From NCBI GenBank assembly GCA_028015205.1, contig CM051510.1:34658580-34722579 (forward strand): 64,000 nucleotides of DNA, written 5' to 3'. Position 1 is the first letter of the stretch, and each line of letters begins with the position of its first letter. The position numbers and the translations under genes were made by a program. The notes beneath the pieces were generated by a model. That model saw only the letters and a program-made list of their open reading frames with translations. It was not told the origin of the DNA and did not search any database. Shown one piece after another: positions 36,671 to 48,100 of this stretch. Source of the DNA: Mytilisepta virgata (Eukaryota; Mollusca; Bivalvia; Mytilida; Mytilidae).

Positions 36671-37643
36671 GAAACCTATTCAAATCGGTTTGACACAGAA
36701 TGCTTGGTGGTGGAGCTACAAATAAAAAATCGTCCAGAACATGTACGCAGTCATGGATACCTAATTTATTCATAGCAACCCAATGCAACGCGGTACTGAC
36801 TTTTTCAAACAGATTTGGCCCGTACGAAAGTCCCATACTTAATGTTTTATCAAAATAAAATCCGTTTTCAAACGAAAAACCCAATAAATGATAACTGTCC
36901 GGGTGCACTGGCACAATTTTGTACGCATGCGCTATATCCGTTTTTGCGAAAAACGCACCTTTACCGTATTTTCTCAAAAGTTCCATTGCATTGTCAATGT
37001 TTTGGTACGACACGCTCTTAAATTCTTCAGGGATTCCGTCATTCACAGACATCCCTTTCGTATACGACAAATGATGTATAGTTCTAAAGTCAGTGGAGTT
37101 CGCTTTCGGGACTAAGCCTAAAGGGGATGTGATAAAATTATCCAGGGGTGGTGATGAGAACGGTCCTGCTATGCGGCCCGCTAACTTTTCAACCTCAATC
37201 TTTTGCTTTAAAATTTCGTGGTTTTCAACGGCAGATTTAAGATTATTTGGAACTTCACTTGAATAATGACCTTCAAATGGAATCCTGAACCCGCACCTAA
37301 AACCTTCTACTAAAAACCTAGCCTTTTCTTTATCATATCCTCGTAAGTATAACTGAAGTGCAGAAAATTTCACGGGTGTTACAATTTCTAAATCATTTTT
37401 TGTTAGCCAAGGACTTCTGACTATTGGCTTGCTTGTTCGTTTTCTCTCCACTCTGAGTGGAGTTTGTGAATCGTGACAACCATTTTTTACAGACTTTTCG
37501 TGAATGTTGCCCTGTACAGTGCTGACAGAAATGTCCGAACCTACAAAACTGTTTTGTACATGATCCTGTGTTATTATAGGTGTGACATGTAAGCCTTCTC
37601 TTGTTGACATGATTCCCTTTTGATCTATTGTTGCCGTTGGCAA
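36609..37643 (-). CDS. Reverse transcriptase of the YR retrotransposon
   Basis: About 344 aa. Motif A is AKTDIAHAYKIVPVHP, motif B is MGLSYGPNLFEKV and the catalytic motif C is HVLDDFLFV, all in order. The upstream 'SPLGLVPKANSTDFRTIHHLSY' type of block, with residues PLGLVPK and FRTIHHLS, is characteristic of DIRS/Ngaro RTs. The ORF overlaps the Gag ORF by about 250 nt in another frame. RT is probably made by frameshifting or internal initiation. The ORF stops at QPV just before the RNase H frame takes over. Confidence 0.9.
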   Translation of the reverse strand: MPTATIDQKGIMSTREGLHVTPIITQDHVQNSFVGSDISVSTVQGNIHEKSVKNGCHDSQTPLRVERKRTSKPIVRSPWLTKNDLEIVTPVKFSALQLYLRGYDKEKARFLVEGFRCGFRIPFEGHYSSEVPNNLKSAVENHEILKQKIEVEKLAGRIAGPFSSPPLDNFITSPLGLVPKANSTDFRTIHHLSYTKGMSVNDGIPEEFKSVSYQNIDNAMELLRKYGKGAFFAKTDIAHAYKIVPVHPDSYHLLGFSFENGFYFDKTLSMGLSYGPNLFEKVSTALHWVAMNKLGIHDCVHVLDDFLFVAPPPSILCQTDLNRFLEMSAKIGIPIKQEKTFQPV

Positions 37644-38682
37644 GAAAAAGCTGTTGTGCAGACTTAAACCTACTTTCTAACCCATCAGCTAGTGCAGTAT
37701 TGTACAGTTCTGCTACTAAAGTATCGTAGGACATATTCACAGGGTCATTTTGTCGCATTTGACGAAATGTTTTGTCATATTTGAGAGCTGCCTCGTCAGT
37801 GGTTTTATTTGCAACATTCATGATAATGCTAGCATATTTCATTAACTTTGGGGATTCTGTGGGATATTTTTGACAGTATATTGAGACAAAAATATGAAAG
37901 GCTTCCAGCCACTGTGTCACGGTACTTATCTTAGTGCTAGTATGTTGAACCTTAACAAACCCAGGGCCGTCCTCTCCCTCTCCAGAACCCTCTTGAAAAG
38001 TATACTTAGTATCCTTTAACTCCCTTTTAGGTAACAAAACCTCAAAATTCACATACTGATCAGCCCATATTTGAGACTTAACTTTTTGGTCTATCCCGAG
38101 AGAGAGGGGACGGCTAATAGAATTTACAGCATACAGATTATTATTCAATGTACCTGATTGATTGACAATATTGTTCATCACATTTTGAGTTGCAGTACCA
38201 ACTGTTTCCATCTGTGACTCGGACGCGATTCTCGATGTACTGTCACTACCATTGGGCGTTGTAACTGAATTACTGCTTGCATTACTTGACGCAGAGTTAT
38301 TACCAGCATTATTTGAAGCCGAATTACCGCTACCGTCACTACCGTTTGGTGCTGAGATTGGAACGTTAACCGGAGAAGCGTCATTAGTCTGAGTCATGAT
38401 TAATCCACTTTGTTTAAGCGACTGCACTATTGATTTTGTAATATCTGGCATGGCTGCTTGTAACATATTACCAAATAGTGTCCCAACATCGGACTGAGTA
38501 TTAGCATTTCCCGTATTTGTTGGCCGTGGGTTTGAAGGTACAGTAACTATTGGTTGTGAGTTCATGGCACTAGTAACACCCCTGTCTGATTGAGAAGTAA
38601 TATTGTTATGCTGACGTATAGTCACTCTTTCCGCTATTCTCCTTGACTTTCTGGGCGGACCCGCTCCAACCTGTCTGGACAT
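37393..38682 (-). CDS. Gag-like zinc-finger protein of the YR retrotransposon
   Basis: 429 aa starting MSRQVGAGPPRKSRR at 38682. A basic N terminus and an Asn/Ser/Gly-rich low-complexity linker (about residues 110-165) are followed by a folded middle region. A C-terminal cysteine/histidine cluster is spaced C-x8-C-x4-C-x3-H-x-C-x2-C-x3-H-x4-C (CHTYNNTGSC ... CQHCTGQH). This type of finger is seen in DIRS/Ngaro ORF1 proteins and probably binds the element RNA. Just upstream of the ATG (minus strand), 'ttatttttcag' is a good splice acceptor, so the mRNA may carry a spliced leader exon. Confidence 0.85.
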   Translation of the reverse strand: MSRQVGAGPPRKSRRIAERVTIRQHNNITSQSDRGVTSAMNSQPIVTVPSNPRPTNTGNANTQSDVGTLFGNMLQAAMPDITKSIVQSLKQSGLIMTQTNDASPVNVPISAPNGSDGSGNSASNNAGNNSASSNASSNSVTTPNGSDSTSRIASESQMETVGTATQNVMNNIVNQSGTLNNNLYAVNSISRPLSLGIDQKVKSQIWADQYVNFEVLLPKRELKDTKYTFQEGSGEGEDGPGFVKVQHTSTKISTVTQWLEAFHIFVSIYCQKYPTESPKLMKYASIIMNVANKTTDEAALKYDKTFRQMRQNDPVNMSYDTLVAELYNTALADGLESRFKSAQQLFLANGNNRSKGNHVNKRRLTCHTYNNTGSCTKQFCRFGHFCQHCTGQHSRKVCKKWLSRFTNSTQSGEKTNKQANSQKSLANKK

Positions 38683-39480
38683 GGCTCAGCTGAAAAATAA
38701 AATGTAACAGTGCCACATTACTCAACATTAACACCCAGTTTCAAAACCTCATTGATAAGGGAAGGTAATGCCTACAACTTCCATCTTTACTGAAAGCGAG
38801 AGAGAGAAAAAAAAAGAACTTATCATGATAGGCTCCTCCCCCATATGACATATGTGCAGCAACTGCGATCAAACCTTTGTTACGCTAGTTTACATATATA
38901 TATTATTTACACCATTTAATTCATCATATTCCGCCCTAACTTGGCAAATAATATATGACCTGCAAACAAAACCATATTATTTCACAGGTATACCATTTTA
39001 TCATCATAATATTGCAACTTGTTACCATAAATCATAAAGGGGTACACATAAACCCCAACAAGTGCATTTACATTTCATATACATGTACCCATCTACAGAA
39101 AACTGACATATCAGTCGACCAGTTGCGCCGCAACCATTACATTTTATTATTGACCTCAAATTGTCATGTTCTTAAACTTTAAAAACCGTTTTGACACCAG
39201 TCCAGTATTTATGTATTCTGAATTTTATTTACAACCCATAAAAACTGTGAAGCTTCCGGGATAATCTTTTCATCAAATTTGCTTTCACCCGAACTTACAA
39301 GCTAGTTTCTATACTGTTCAATAATTTTGTACTTTTTAAACAAAATTCTTATTTAACCTAGACATGTGCTGTACAATTCTCGCATCATGAAGATTTTATT
39401 GAAATTTTCCCTTTTTTTCACATACTGCACAAACACCAATATACACACATAAAAGAAAACAACTAAAATACTTATATTTT
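38683..39480. other. Non-coding gap between the SGNH and Gag ORFs
   Basis: About 800 bp without a recognisable ORF. A candidate splice acceptor lies at its downstream end (minus strand, next to 38690), and a 'ggggtacacataaacccc' small hairpin is near 39040. Confidence 0.5.
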
Positions 39481-40068
39481 TCAGAAATCCCTATTACATT
39501 GCATCAATGCTCCCCGAATTGATCTGCAATACCGAACCATTCCCTCATCTTCATTGAGATGACAACCATCATAGAAGATTTTCTTGTTTGTCTCTTTGAC
39601 ACCATGTATTTTCCGAAAGAATACTCCCTCTACTCCAACTAGTTCGCGTTTTAATTGTCCATTAAAATATCTTTTGAACGAATTATAGTCATCCGCCAGC
39701 AAATGTCTCGGCTTTAACCTAGGGAGCAGTTCGAAAACGTGAACAATTTTTACGCCAAAGCAACGACGAAATTTCTGAGCTAACAGTGAAACTCTCATGA
39801 CCAACTCGTCACACAACTTAACGTCAGCATCCGCTTGATCAAGGTCGTTGCCTGCCACGTGTAGCACCACAACTGTCGGCCGGTAATCCAGTATAACCTG
39901 ACACATCTCGGCTGTGTCACTGCTGCTTGACACCTTTCCGCCTCCAATTCCGTAGCACAGGATGCGATCATACATGTCTCTAAGATTCAGACAAGTCAAC
40001 TCCGGTCTTTTCCAAATATAATTCTTCAACTTGTTCACATGAGAACTTCCTATAATAAGCGCAGCCAT
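39481..40068 (-). CDS. SGNH (GDSL-type) hydrolase-like protein of the YR retrotransposon
   Basis: 195 aa, single exon. The SGNH blocks are in order: GSSHV near the N terminus (nucleophile Ser9), a Gly-rich segment at 40-44, AGND (Asn74) and YDGCHLN (Asp167, His170). The fold is a small esterase/lipase type, but the substrate is unknown. It lies on the same strand as, and about 800 bp upstream of, the Gag ORF. SGNH domains have been noted in some Ngaro elements (from memory), which supports it as an element ORF rather than a host gene. The reading frame is clean, with an ATG in fair context. It could also be an independent captured gene. Confidence 0.75.
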   Translation of the reverse strand: MAALIIGSSHVNKLKNYIWKRPELTCLNLRDMYDRILCYGIGGGKVSSSSDTAEMCQVILDYRPTVVVLHVAGNDLDQADADVKLCDELVMRVSLLAQKFRRCFGVKIVHVFELLPRLKPRHLLADDYNSFKRYFNGQLKRELVGVEGVFFRKIHGVKETNKKIFYDGCHLNEDEGMVRYCRSIRGALMQCNRDF

Positions 40069-40441
40069 GTTGCACCTTCAAGGAGTTTGACACCCAGCCT
40101 TTCTGCGAATAACTTCCCTTTTACAACAAAACCAGCAATATAAACAGATTTACAAGTTCAATACTACTGTCCCTTTAAATCTTTAACACATTAATGTTAC
40201 CTGAATATGTTAATCCACTATAAATCTCAAAAATTTAGACTAATTTTGTCGACACTATTCAACGTGGCTGAACTGCTCCCTGATATTGATTTTTGCAAAG
40301 GACCTCGTCGGCCAAATTAAAACGTCATCCCGTTGTGACGTCACAAGCACCTGTTCCGTCAAAATAATTATCTCCCTTAGACCATACAGTTTACCAAAAA
40401 GCATTTTTATTTTTCAAAAAAATAAAACTTGAATTTTATGT

Positions 40442-42525
40442 GCAGTTACCTTAAATCCACTCTTTGTTGCTATGTCTTCCCTCATTATCATATTGACATA
40501 TTGATAATATCCAAAGCTTACCAAAAAAGGGTCCTGTGTAGCCAAACCAATCCCAGCAGCCGTTGGTATTTGTCAGTATAGGTAAAAGTTGTGGGTACAG
40601 AATAATGATATTGTTTTCTTCTCCTGCTTCACTCTAACCAGCATGCCTCACATATTGAGCGTTTATGTAATGTCTGAAATTTTTAGTTTCATTCATTGTT
40701 TTACAATTGTTAATGAATGTTAATGATTTTTAACTTAGGGAGCAACTATTTGATTTTATGGGGGAAAATTGGGAGGCACCTGGGTGTCATGGTTTGGATG
40801 AAATTTGCAATTAAAGGCTGGACCAGGATTTTGGCAAAATAAATAAAAAGCCAGGATCATTTTAGTGTGAAAAGAAAATGAAAGACCTGTATCAAGCAGG
40901 ACATTTTTGGGTTTATATTAAAAATGGTTGCTCTCTTACATGTCTAAAATGGCAGATTTGTCTGATAAAGGATACCAGTATTTTATATAGAGTTAAAGTT
41001 AATTTTACTATACTTAAGCAAAAATTTAATCTTTTTATTGGATGTTAAACGTGTGCATTTGTCTGTTATTTCAGTTCGTTCAGCACGTGCTTTGTATAAG
41101 TTGATAATTTCTACCAATATCCTATCGATATAACCATAATAAGAGCAACTGGGTTTTATGTGTGAAATTACACCGCCACTGACTTATAACTGCTGATAAT
41201 ATTTTCCTTTGTATGATAACATACCACAATACCCTTATCCAAGGCAGTAATATAACAAGACCATGATAAAATAATTTTTACGTATCAGAGCACATGTATT
41301 TTACTAGCACACCTGCATTAGAACACGTGGATTTCGAGGGCATAACAATCCATGAATTTAAGGTTTCCAACGAAATATAAAGTATCTTAAATTTTATGTT
41401 TTCATTAAGCTTTAAATGGTCATTCACAAGTCTTACTTGAAATTGATCATTGATTACACTTCAAAGGAAATCAATGTTTTCAAAATTGCTTATTTATCTT
41501 CAGATATTAATCAAAATTTCGTCAATTACAACAGCATATCAACATTTCTTTTTAAATTCGAAATCCATAAACTAAGGAACCATGAATACGACTTTTTTCC
41601 CAAATCCTCAAAAACTGAAAATAGTATATTTGAGTCAAGAGCCAGTGTCCAAAAGCGGTCAGTTATTACGATGAACCCTAAGTAACGACTTGAATGATGT
41701 ATGCTGCTTGACTACTGGGGAATAAGTTTAAATGTTAAGCTATTGTTTTAACACGGTAGATCGTTAGATCTTAAATGTATGCCGCAATTTTTGTCACTGT
41801 AATGCAGGAAAATAAATTGATTCAAACAATGTATTATGATGTATGAAACATATGCATGGTACTTTCACCACTTATTTCTGTTCGACTTACCTTCCCATCT
41901 TGCAGCCATGAAGTGCTATATGCAATTTACATTCTAAAAGTAAATGACACAGCAATATGACATCCGTCAACTTCGAAAAAGCATATAAAAACAAAAATGA
42001 AGGCTAATGGCATCCTGTATTTTATTACTTTGTCATTCTATCTAAGTGCTGGGCCTGGTGACAATGCCTTATCTTCCTTTGTATAAATTTCCAGAGGAGC
42101 TCCGGTTCCGATACGTAGTGCACGTATGTCGTACTCAACAGAAGTACGCCGAACATCGTCGCTTACTATATATTGAAACTTGCACTCTCTTTTTCTGACT
42201 AAATGAATTATTTGACAATTTAATACATTTACTAGTTTTTGTTCTTTTATGTTTTTATTACATGAATAATAATGTTATAAAAAGGTCCACGGGTGGAGAC
42301 ATCGCGAATGTGATACTATAGTCCCAGAAAACAGAACACAGAAGATCTAATACATTTATATTCAATTAAATGACACCAAAACAAATTACAAATTTCCTAG
42401 TTTTGAAAAAATCCGAATATAAATGGTCTCTCCTACATTTACAAGTAAGCCAAACAAAAAGTTAAACTAATAGTATAAACATGTATCTCACTTGTTTGTT
42501 TGCCAACACAACCAGAAAGGAAATT
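40442..42525 (-). pseudogene. PHB-depolymerase-like pseudogene, copy B (exons 7-10 remnants)
   Basis: Pieces on the minus strand: the exon 7 end at 42492-42525 (FLSGCVGKQT), intact exon 8 at 41891-41933 (KCKLHIALHGCKMG), exon 9 at 40522-40673 and the first part of exon 10 at 40442-40469 (ATKSGFKVTA). Exon 9 carries a premature TAG at 40634-40636 where copies A and C encode Tyr (AGYNEV to AG-stop-SE). The intron between exons 9 and 10 is only 52 bp, against 1.9 and 4.9 kb in A and C. Exons 1-6 are absent; a SINE tail starts directly beside the broken exon 7. Exon 10 breaks off at 40442, close to the YR retrotransposon. Confidence 0.85.
40737..40910 (+). repeat. Dispersed repeat R4
   Basis: 'gggagcaactatttgatttt', 'ggaccaggattttggcaaaa' and 'aaaagccaggatcattttag' match 9495-9650 in order. 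Shorter copies lie at about 46050-46200 and, inverted, at 50040-50095. Confidence 0.5.
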
Positions 42526-42540
42526 TTTGCCTTTTGATGG

Positions 42541-42683
42541 CGGATGAATTGTTGTTTAACGTCCAGTGGTAGCCATAAGGTGCATATCAGAACGGGACCA
42601 TGTTGATATGTTATAAATATGAACACTGCTTTGTACTGGACCGACACGCTGAGCCAGATGTTTAACGTGCTAGCCCACTGTCA
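42541..42683 (-). mobile_element. 3' fragment of the V-SINE
   Basis: In reverse it reads the end of the 25827-26182 SINE ('gctagcac', 'gtgtcgg', 'gatatgcacc', 'ccactggacgttaaacaa'). The tRNA-like head is missing. It abuts the truncated exon 7 of pseudogene B. Confidence 0.7.
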
Positions 42684-42703
42684 TAGTTTTAACAGATAAA
42701 CTC

Positions 42704-44920
42704 ATTGTGTCGCCTGCAGAACGCATGGGCGACACATAGGGATCACTATCTGTCGTCTTGCGTCTTGCGTCGTCACACTTTTCTTCTATCCTCAACAGCT
42801 CGTAAACCGCTCAAAGGAATTTGATGAAACGTTCTCTGTGCATTAACCTTAATGCACATGTGTGCATATATATTTCATTTTTAGAAAATTTAAAATTTGT
42901 TTTTGTAAAAATTGACATTTTTTTTAAACTAGAGGCTCTCAAGAGCCTGTATCGCTCACCTGGATTTAACTTTTCACCTTGAGCAGACCTAAAAATTTAA
43001 GTGTTGCAGTCAATTTGGCTGGTTTTTCTATAGGATTCTATGTTAACTAATTTCAGCTGGGGCAGTCATCTTGGTTGACAGTCCAGTTTCTAAAAGAGAA
43101 CCATCTAAGGACCATTTCTGCTAAGTCTTGTTCCAACTGGCTAAGCGGTTTCAGACTAGAAGATTTTTAAATAAATTTTCCTATAGGGTCCAATATTTAA
43201 CAAAGGTCGGTGTGGCAGCAATCTTGGTTGACAATCCGGGTGATCGGACATATTTCTGAAAGAGGACCTCCTAAGGACCAATGCTGCCAAGTCTGACTCC
43301 AATATGTCAAGTGGTTTCAGACAAGAAGATTTTTCAATGAATTTTTCCATAGGGCCCAATGTTAAACTAAGTTCGGGTGTGGCGGCCATCTTGGTTGACA
43401 GTCCAGGTCATCGCACAAAATTCTGAAAGAGGACCATCTAAGGACCATTGCTACCAAGTCTAATTCCAATTGGCTTAGTGGTTTCAGACAAGAAGATTTT
43501 TGAGTGAATTTCCCATAGGGTCCTATGTTAAACTAAGATCTGCTGTGGTGGCCATCTTGGTTCACAGTCAACGAAATCGGACACATTCTGAAAGAGGACC
43601 TCCTAAGGACCAATGCCGCCAAGTCTGGCTCCAATATATCAAGTGGTTTCAGACAAGAACATTTTTCAATGAATTTTCCTATACGGCCCTTATGTTAAAC
43701 TAAGTTCGGTTGTGGCGGCAATCTTGGTTGACAGTCCGGGTCATCAGACCATCTAAGGACCATTGCTGCCAACTCTGGTTCCAATTGGTCAAGTGGTTTA
43801 AGACAAGAAGATTTTTCAATGAATTTTCCCATAGGACCCTATGTTAAACTAAGTTCGGCTGTGGCAGCCATCTTGGTTAACAGTCCGGGTCATTGGACAG
43901 ATTTCTGAAAGAGAACATCCTAAGAACTATTACTGCCAACTTTGGTTGCAACTGGACTTGTAGTTTCATATAAGAAGATTTTTTAAAGTCACCCCCCTTT
44001 TTTTCTATTTTTAGTAACAGCAGCCATCTCGGTTGGAAGTCGGGGATGCCAGACATAATTTTGGAAGGGGGCCACCCAAGGACCATTCCACCAAAGTTTG
44101 GTCTCATTTGGCCCAGTGGTTTGAAAGGAAAAGATCTTTAAAGGATAGTTTACGCCGGATGCCGTCTTTAAAGGGCAAAAACTCATATAAGGGGTTAATC
44201 AACGATTTTGGTCATGTTGACTTATTTGTAGATCTTACTTTGTTGAACATTTTTGCTGTTTACAATTTGTCTTTATCTATAATAATATTCAAGATAATAA
44301 CCTAAAACTGCAAAATTTCCTTAAAATTAACAATTCAGGGGCAATAACCCAACAAAGGGTTGACCGATTCGTCTGAAAATTTCATGACGGGTATATCTTG
44401 ACCTGATGAACATTTTTACCCCATGTCAGTTTTGCTCTAATTGCTTTAGTTTTTGAGATATAAGACAAAAACTGCAGTTTACCCCTATGTTCTATTTTTA
44501 GCCATGTCGGCCATGTTGGTTGGCAGGCGGGTTCATCGGACACATTTTTTAAACTAGATACCCTAATGATGTTTGTGGCCAAGTTTGGTTCAATTTGGCC
44601 CAGTAGTTTCAGAGGAGAAGATTTTTGTAAAAGTTAACGGACGACGACGGACGACGGACGACGACGGACGACGGACGCCAAGTGATGAGAAAAGCTCACT
44701 TGACCCTTTGGGTCAGGTGAGCTAAAAAGGGGTGGGAGTCAAACTTCTATCCTCAACTACTCCATAACCGCTCAAAGCAATTTGATGAAACTTTCTCTTT
44801 GCATTAGCCCTAATGCAAAGATGTGCATATATATTTCATTTTTAGAAAATTTTAATATCTTTTGTAAAAATTGACGTCCGCAGGCGACACATGTCTTCCT
44901 TGGAAGACTCACACATTTTT
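42704..44920 (+). mobile_element. Helentron-like non-autonomous element, type III (interrupted)
   Basis: Starts with a TGTGTCGCC/GGCGACACA hairpin (42706-42736) and has a 'cgtcttgcgtcttgcgtcg' stretch. Two units of 'tctatcctcaac..ctc' (about 42787 and 44747) follow. It ends after a second hairpin GTCTTCC-TT-GGAAGAC (44893-44908). A type I element (42926-44724) is inserted between the two units. The superfamily call is by structure only. Confidence 0.6.
42926..44724 (-). mobile_element. Helentron-like element, type I, nested in type III
   Basis: On the minus strand it begins with an AGCTCACCTGACCC/GGGTCAAGTGAGCT hairpin (44693-44723), then a GACGACGG-type run. About ten tandem units of roughly 160 bp follow ('aagtggtttcagacaagaag', 'ggcggccatcttggttgac'). 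It ends with CAGGTGAGCGATACAGGCTC and a short hairpin before CTAGTTT. Short ORFs in it are translations of the tandem unit. Confidence 0.75.
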
Positions 44921-44957
44921 AATGAATAAGTGCGTATTGTCGTCCAACTTCGCTAGC

Positions 44958-45021
44958 TAAGGGTTACGATTCGCTTCTCTCTTCTTTAATTGAAGAATAG
45001 AGAAGCGAATCGTAACCCTTA
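44958..45021. repeat. Near-perfect 64-bp hairpin
   Basis: 'aagggttacgattcgcttct' pairs exactly with 'agaagcgaatcgtaaccctt', and CTTCTT/GAAGAA continues the stem around a short AATT loop. It lies in the spacer between pseudogene B and copy C. Confidence 0.8.
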
Positions 45022-45196
45022 ACCAGTAAAGAAGTTTAAACATGATCAACCCCATCTGAACCTCTAAAATTGTTCAATCTTATTACATTATAATACATGC
45101 ATAACTGAATAAAACATTTTTTTGAAAATCATGACAGTACATGGGTACAGCACTGTTATAGTTTGATATTATCTTTATTCGGACTTCAAATTATGA

Positions 45197-48100
45197 TTAT
45201 TGTCCAAGAATTTTCTTTCTCATTCGATCCAGTGCAGTAATCTGAAATCCACTCTTTGTTGCTAAAATAAAATAATTAACTTTTCATAAAAACTTTCCAT
45301 AAACATTTCATATATTGGACAGCTACATACTAGCATGCAGATATAAAGTAAGTTTATTATGACATACCTAACCACCATGTGTCAAACCTGCGTGTTTTTT
45401 TCTATAGACATTGCTAGTGCTTAAGTTTTTGTGTTGTCCAAGTATGTTCAACTTGTCTTTGAATTAAATTGACTTTTCCATCCGTCGTGTTGTTTCAGCA
45501 TAATCTTTAGGATTGTTGTTTTGGTTTTCAACATATTAGCCCTTGGACACAACTGATAAGTCGTGAATTGACGAAATTTGTACATCTTTTGCATTAAAAT
45601 TGGTATCAAAGAATTTATTTGCCTTACATTTTTTAAAGAAAATATTCGATGTTTTGTCGAGTGTAGTTCTATTTTTACAGTATGCGACAATAGGCGTTCA
45701 ACAAAGGTTACCATAGATAACTAATCAATAGAGAATATATACTTCATACTGCTTGTAAACATATTAACAAATCTAAGCATTTACCACTAATAGTAATGAT
45801 TATGGGAATACAGTTGATGAGTATAGGCATTTTATGCATTCTATGAAGAAAGTTTTTCTACCCCAAGTATAATGCAACATAGAAATTAAAAAAAAGTAAA
45901 TTGCAGTTTGCGGATTGAACACTATATGTTTTCTGCCAGAGGGGTGTGCTCCCTGCCTTTGAAAAAAACAAAATTTCCACATAGGCCGCTAGGAAACAGC
46001 CGTTGTGGATATATTTTTTTCAAAGCCGAGAGGAGGCTCCTATGTTTACTAAGGGAACGACCATTTGATATTCTGGGGGGGGGAGGGGGGGGGGCAGGAG
46101 AATTTGTTTTGGATGGGTTATTTATTTTTGTGGAAAATAAAGAAAGAATATTTATTCTCTGCACCATTGAAGCATGATTTTTCATTTTCAGTAAAACAAG
46201 GGACTGATTATTTATTTTCACAATTATATTTATAATATTTGAAAATACACAATTTTTAAATTGACATAGTCAAGGTTGTGTCGGTTCGGAATTTTGGCTG
46301 TTCCACCTTGCAGTCTCAGTCCCTGTCCAGCACTGTGGTATTCTTTAAGACCATCATAAAGATACTATTTGTTTGATGCTAGCACGAAAATGGCCACCAT
46401 TGCCATAAATCTGTGCACCAAGTTCATATAATATGTAACATTTAATCGAAATTATTTTATTAATCATCATCCTCTGGAAGTGAATCTTCTGAATTCAAAA
46501 CTGCATATATTGCATACGTACAAAAAACAATATAGGTAAAAATGGGAAAAGGTATTAAAGTGAGGTTTGTTTGATTGTTTGTTTAGTTATGGTTTTACGC
46601 CGTTTTCAACACACTTGGCTATTTCGCGGCGGCCAGCTTTTAGCTCACCTGGCCAAAGGCCATGTGAGCTTTTGCCATCACTTGTCGTCCGTCCGTCGTC
46701 CGTCGTCTGTAAACTTTCACATATTGATCATCTCCTCTAAAACCAATGGAGCAAATTTAACCAAACTTTACAGGAATGATGTATGGAAGGTCCTTTACTA
46801 AGATTGCCGAAAATTTTCCGATCCGCCAAAAAACATGGCTGCCAGAGCAGGCCATAGTTTAACATTGGACCCTATGGGAAAACATGTTAAAGTTCATCTC
46901 CTTTGAAACTACTTGAGCAAATTTAACCAAACTTTACAGGAATGATGTATGGAGGTCCTTTACTTGGATTGCCGACATTTTTCTGATCCGCTGTAAAACA
47001 TGGCTGCCAGTACAGGACATAGTTTAACATTGGACCCTATGGGAAAACATGTTATAGTTCATCTTTTCTGAAACTAACTGGAGCAAATTTAACCAAACTT
47101 TACAGGAATGATGTATGGAAGGTCCTTTACTTGGATTGCCGACATTTTTCTGATCCGCTGTAAAACATGGCTGCCAGTACAGGACAGTTTAACATTGGAC
47201 CCTATGGGAAAACATGTTATAGTTCATCTTTTCTGAAACTAACTGGAGCAAATTTAACCAAACTTTACAGGAATGATGTATGGTAGGTCCTTTGCTAAGA
47301 CTGCCGAAATTTTTCCGATCCACCTAAAAACATGGCTGCCAGAGCCGGACATAGTTTAACATTGGACCCTATGGGAAAACATATTAAAGTTCATCTCCTC
47401 TGAAACTAACTGGAGCAAATTTAACCAAACTTTAGAGGAATGATGTATGGAAGGTCCTTTACTAAGATTGCCGAAATTTTTCCGATCCGACGTAAAACAT
47501 GGCTATCAGCACAGGACATAGTTTAACATTGGACCCTATGGGAAAACATGTTAAAGTTCATCTCCTCTGAAACTACTTGAGCAAATTTAACCAAACTTTA
47601 CAGGAATGATGTATGGAAGGTCCTATACTAAGATTGTTGAAATTTTTCCGATCCGCTGTTAAACCATTTCTACCAGAGCAGGACATATTTTAACATTGGA
47701 CCCTATTGGAAAACATGTTAAAGTTCATCTCCTCTGAAACTACTTGGGCAAATTTAACCAAACTTTACAGGAATAATGTATGGAAGGTCTTATACTGAGA
47801 TTGTTGAAATTTTTCAGATCCGCTGTTAAACATTTCTGCCAGAGCAGGACATAGTTTAACATTGGACCCTATGGGAAAACATGTTAAAGTTTATCTCCTC
47901 TGAAACTACTTGAGCAAATGTAACCAAACTGTTCTGGAATGATGTATGGAAGGTCCTTTAGAGGGATTGCTCATTTCGTTTGAATGCGACAAACATCATG
48001 GCTGACAGCAGGAACATAGTTTAACATACATGCCTATGGAAAAAACATATTTTGGTCATCTCCTCTAAAACTATAATAGCAAATTGAATAAAACTATACA

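Larger units (their letters stand above)
34430..40075 (-). mobile_element. Tyrosine-recombinase (DIRS/Ngaro-like) retrotransposon
   Basis: In transcription order: SGNH-hydrolase ORF (40068-39481), Gag-like zinc-finger ORF (38682-37393), RT (37643-36609), RNase H (36670-35816) and tyrosine recombinase (35816-34887), then four hairpins to 34464. This set of enzymes, with a tyrosine recombinase in place of a DDE integrase, defines the DIRS order. An SGNH hydrolase is, as I recall, found in some Ngaro elements. The termini (split direct repeats or inverted repeats) were not resolved, so the limits given are minimal. The outer limits may reach about 34.1 and 40.44 kb, where esterase exon 10 is interrupted. 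The recombinase is intact, but RT and RNase H are in different frames. Confidence 0.85.

Noticed and set aside
33784..40469. Simple single insertion of the retrotransposon into exon 10 of copy B
   Set aside because: The 33.8-kb half is directly followed by intron 9-like sequence, so a simple insertion does not explain both junctions; kept only as a possibility.
42926..44724. Several 65-90 aa ORFs within the tandem units
   Set aside because: They repeat with the unit and appear on both strands; they are translations of non-coding repeats.
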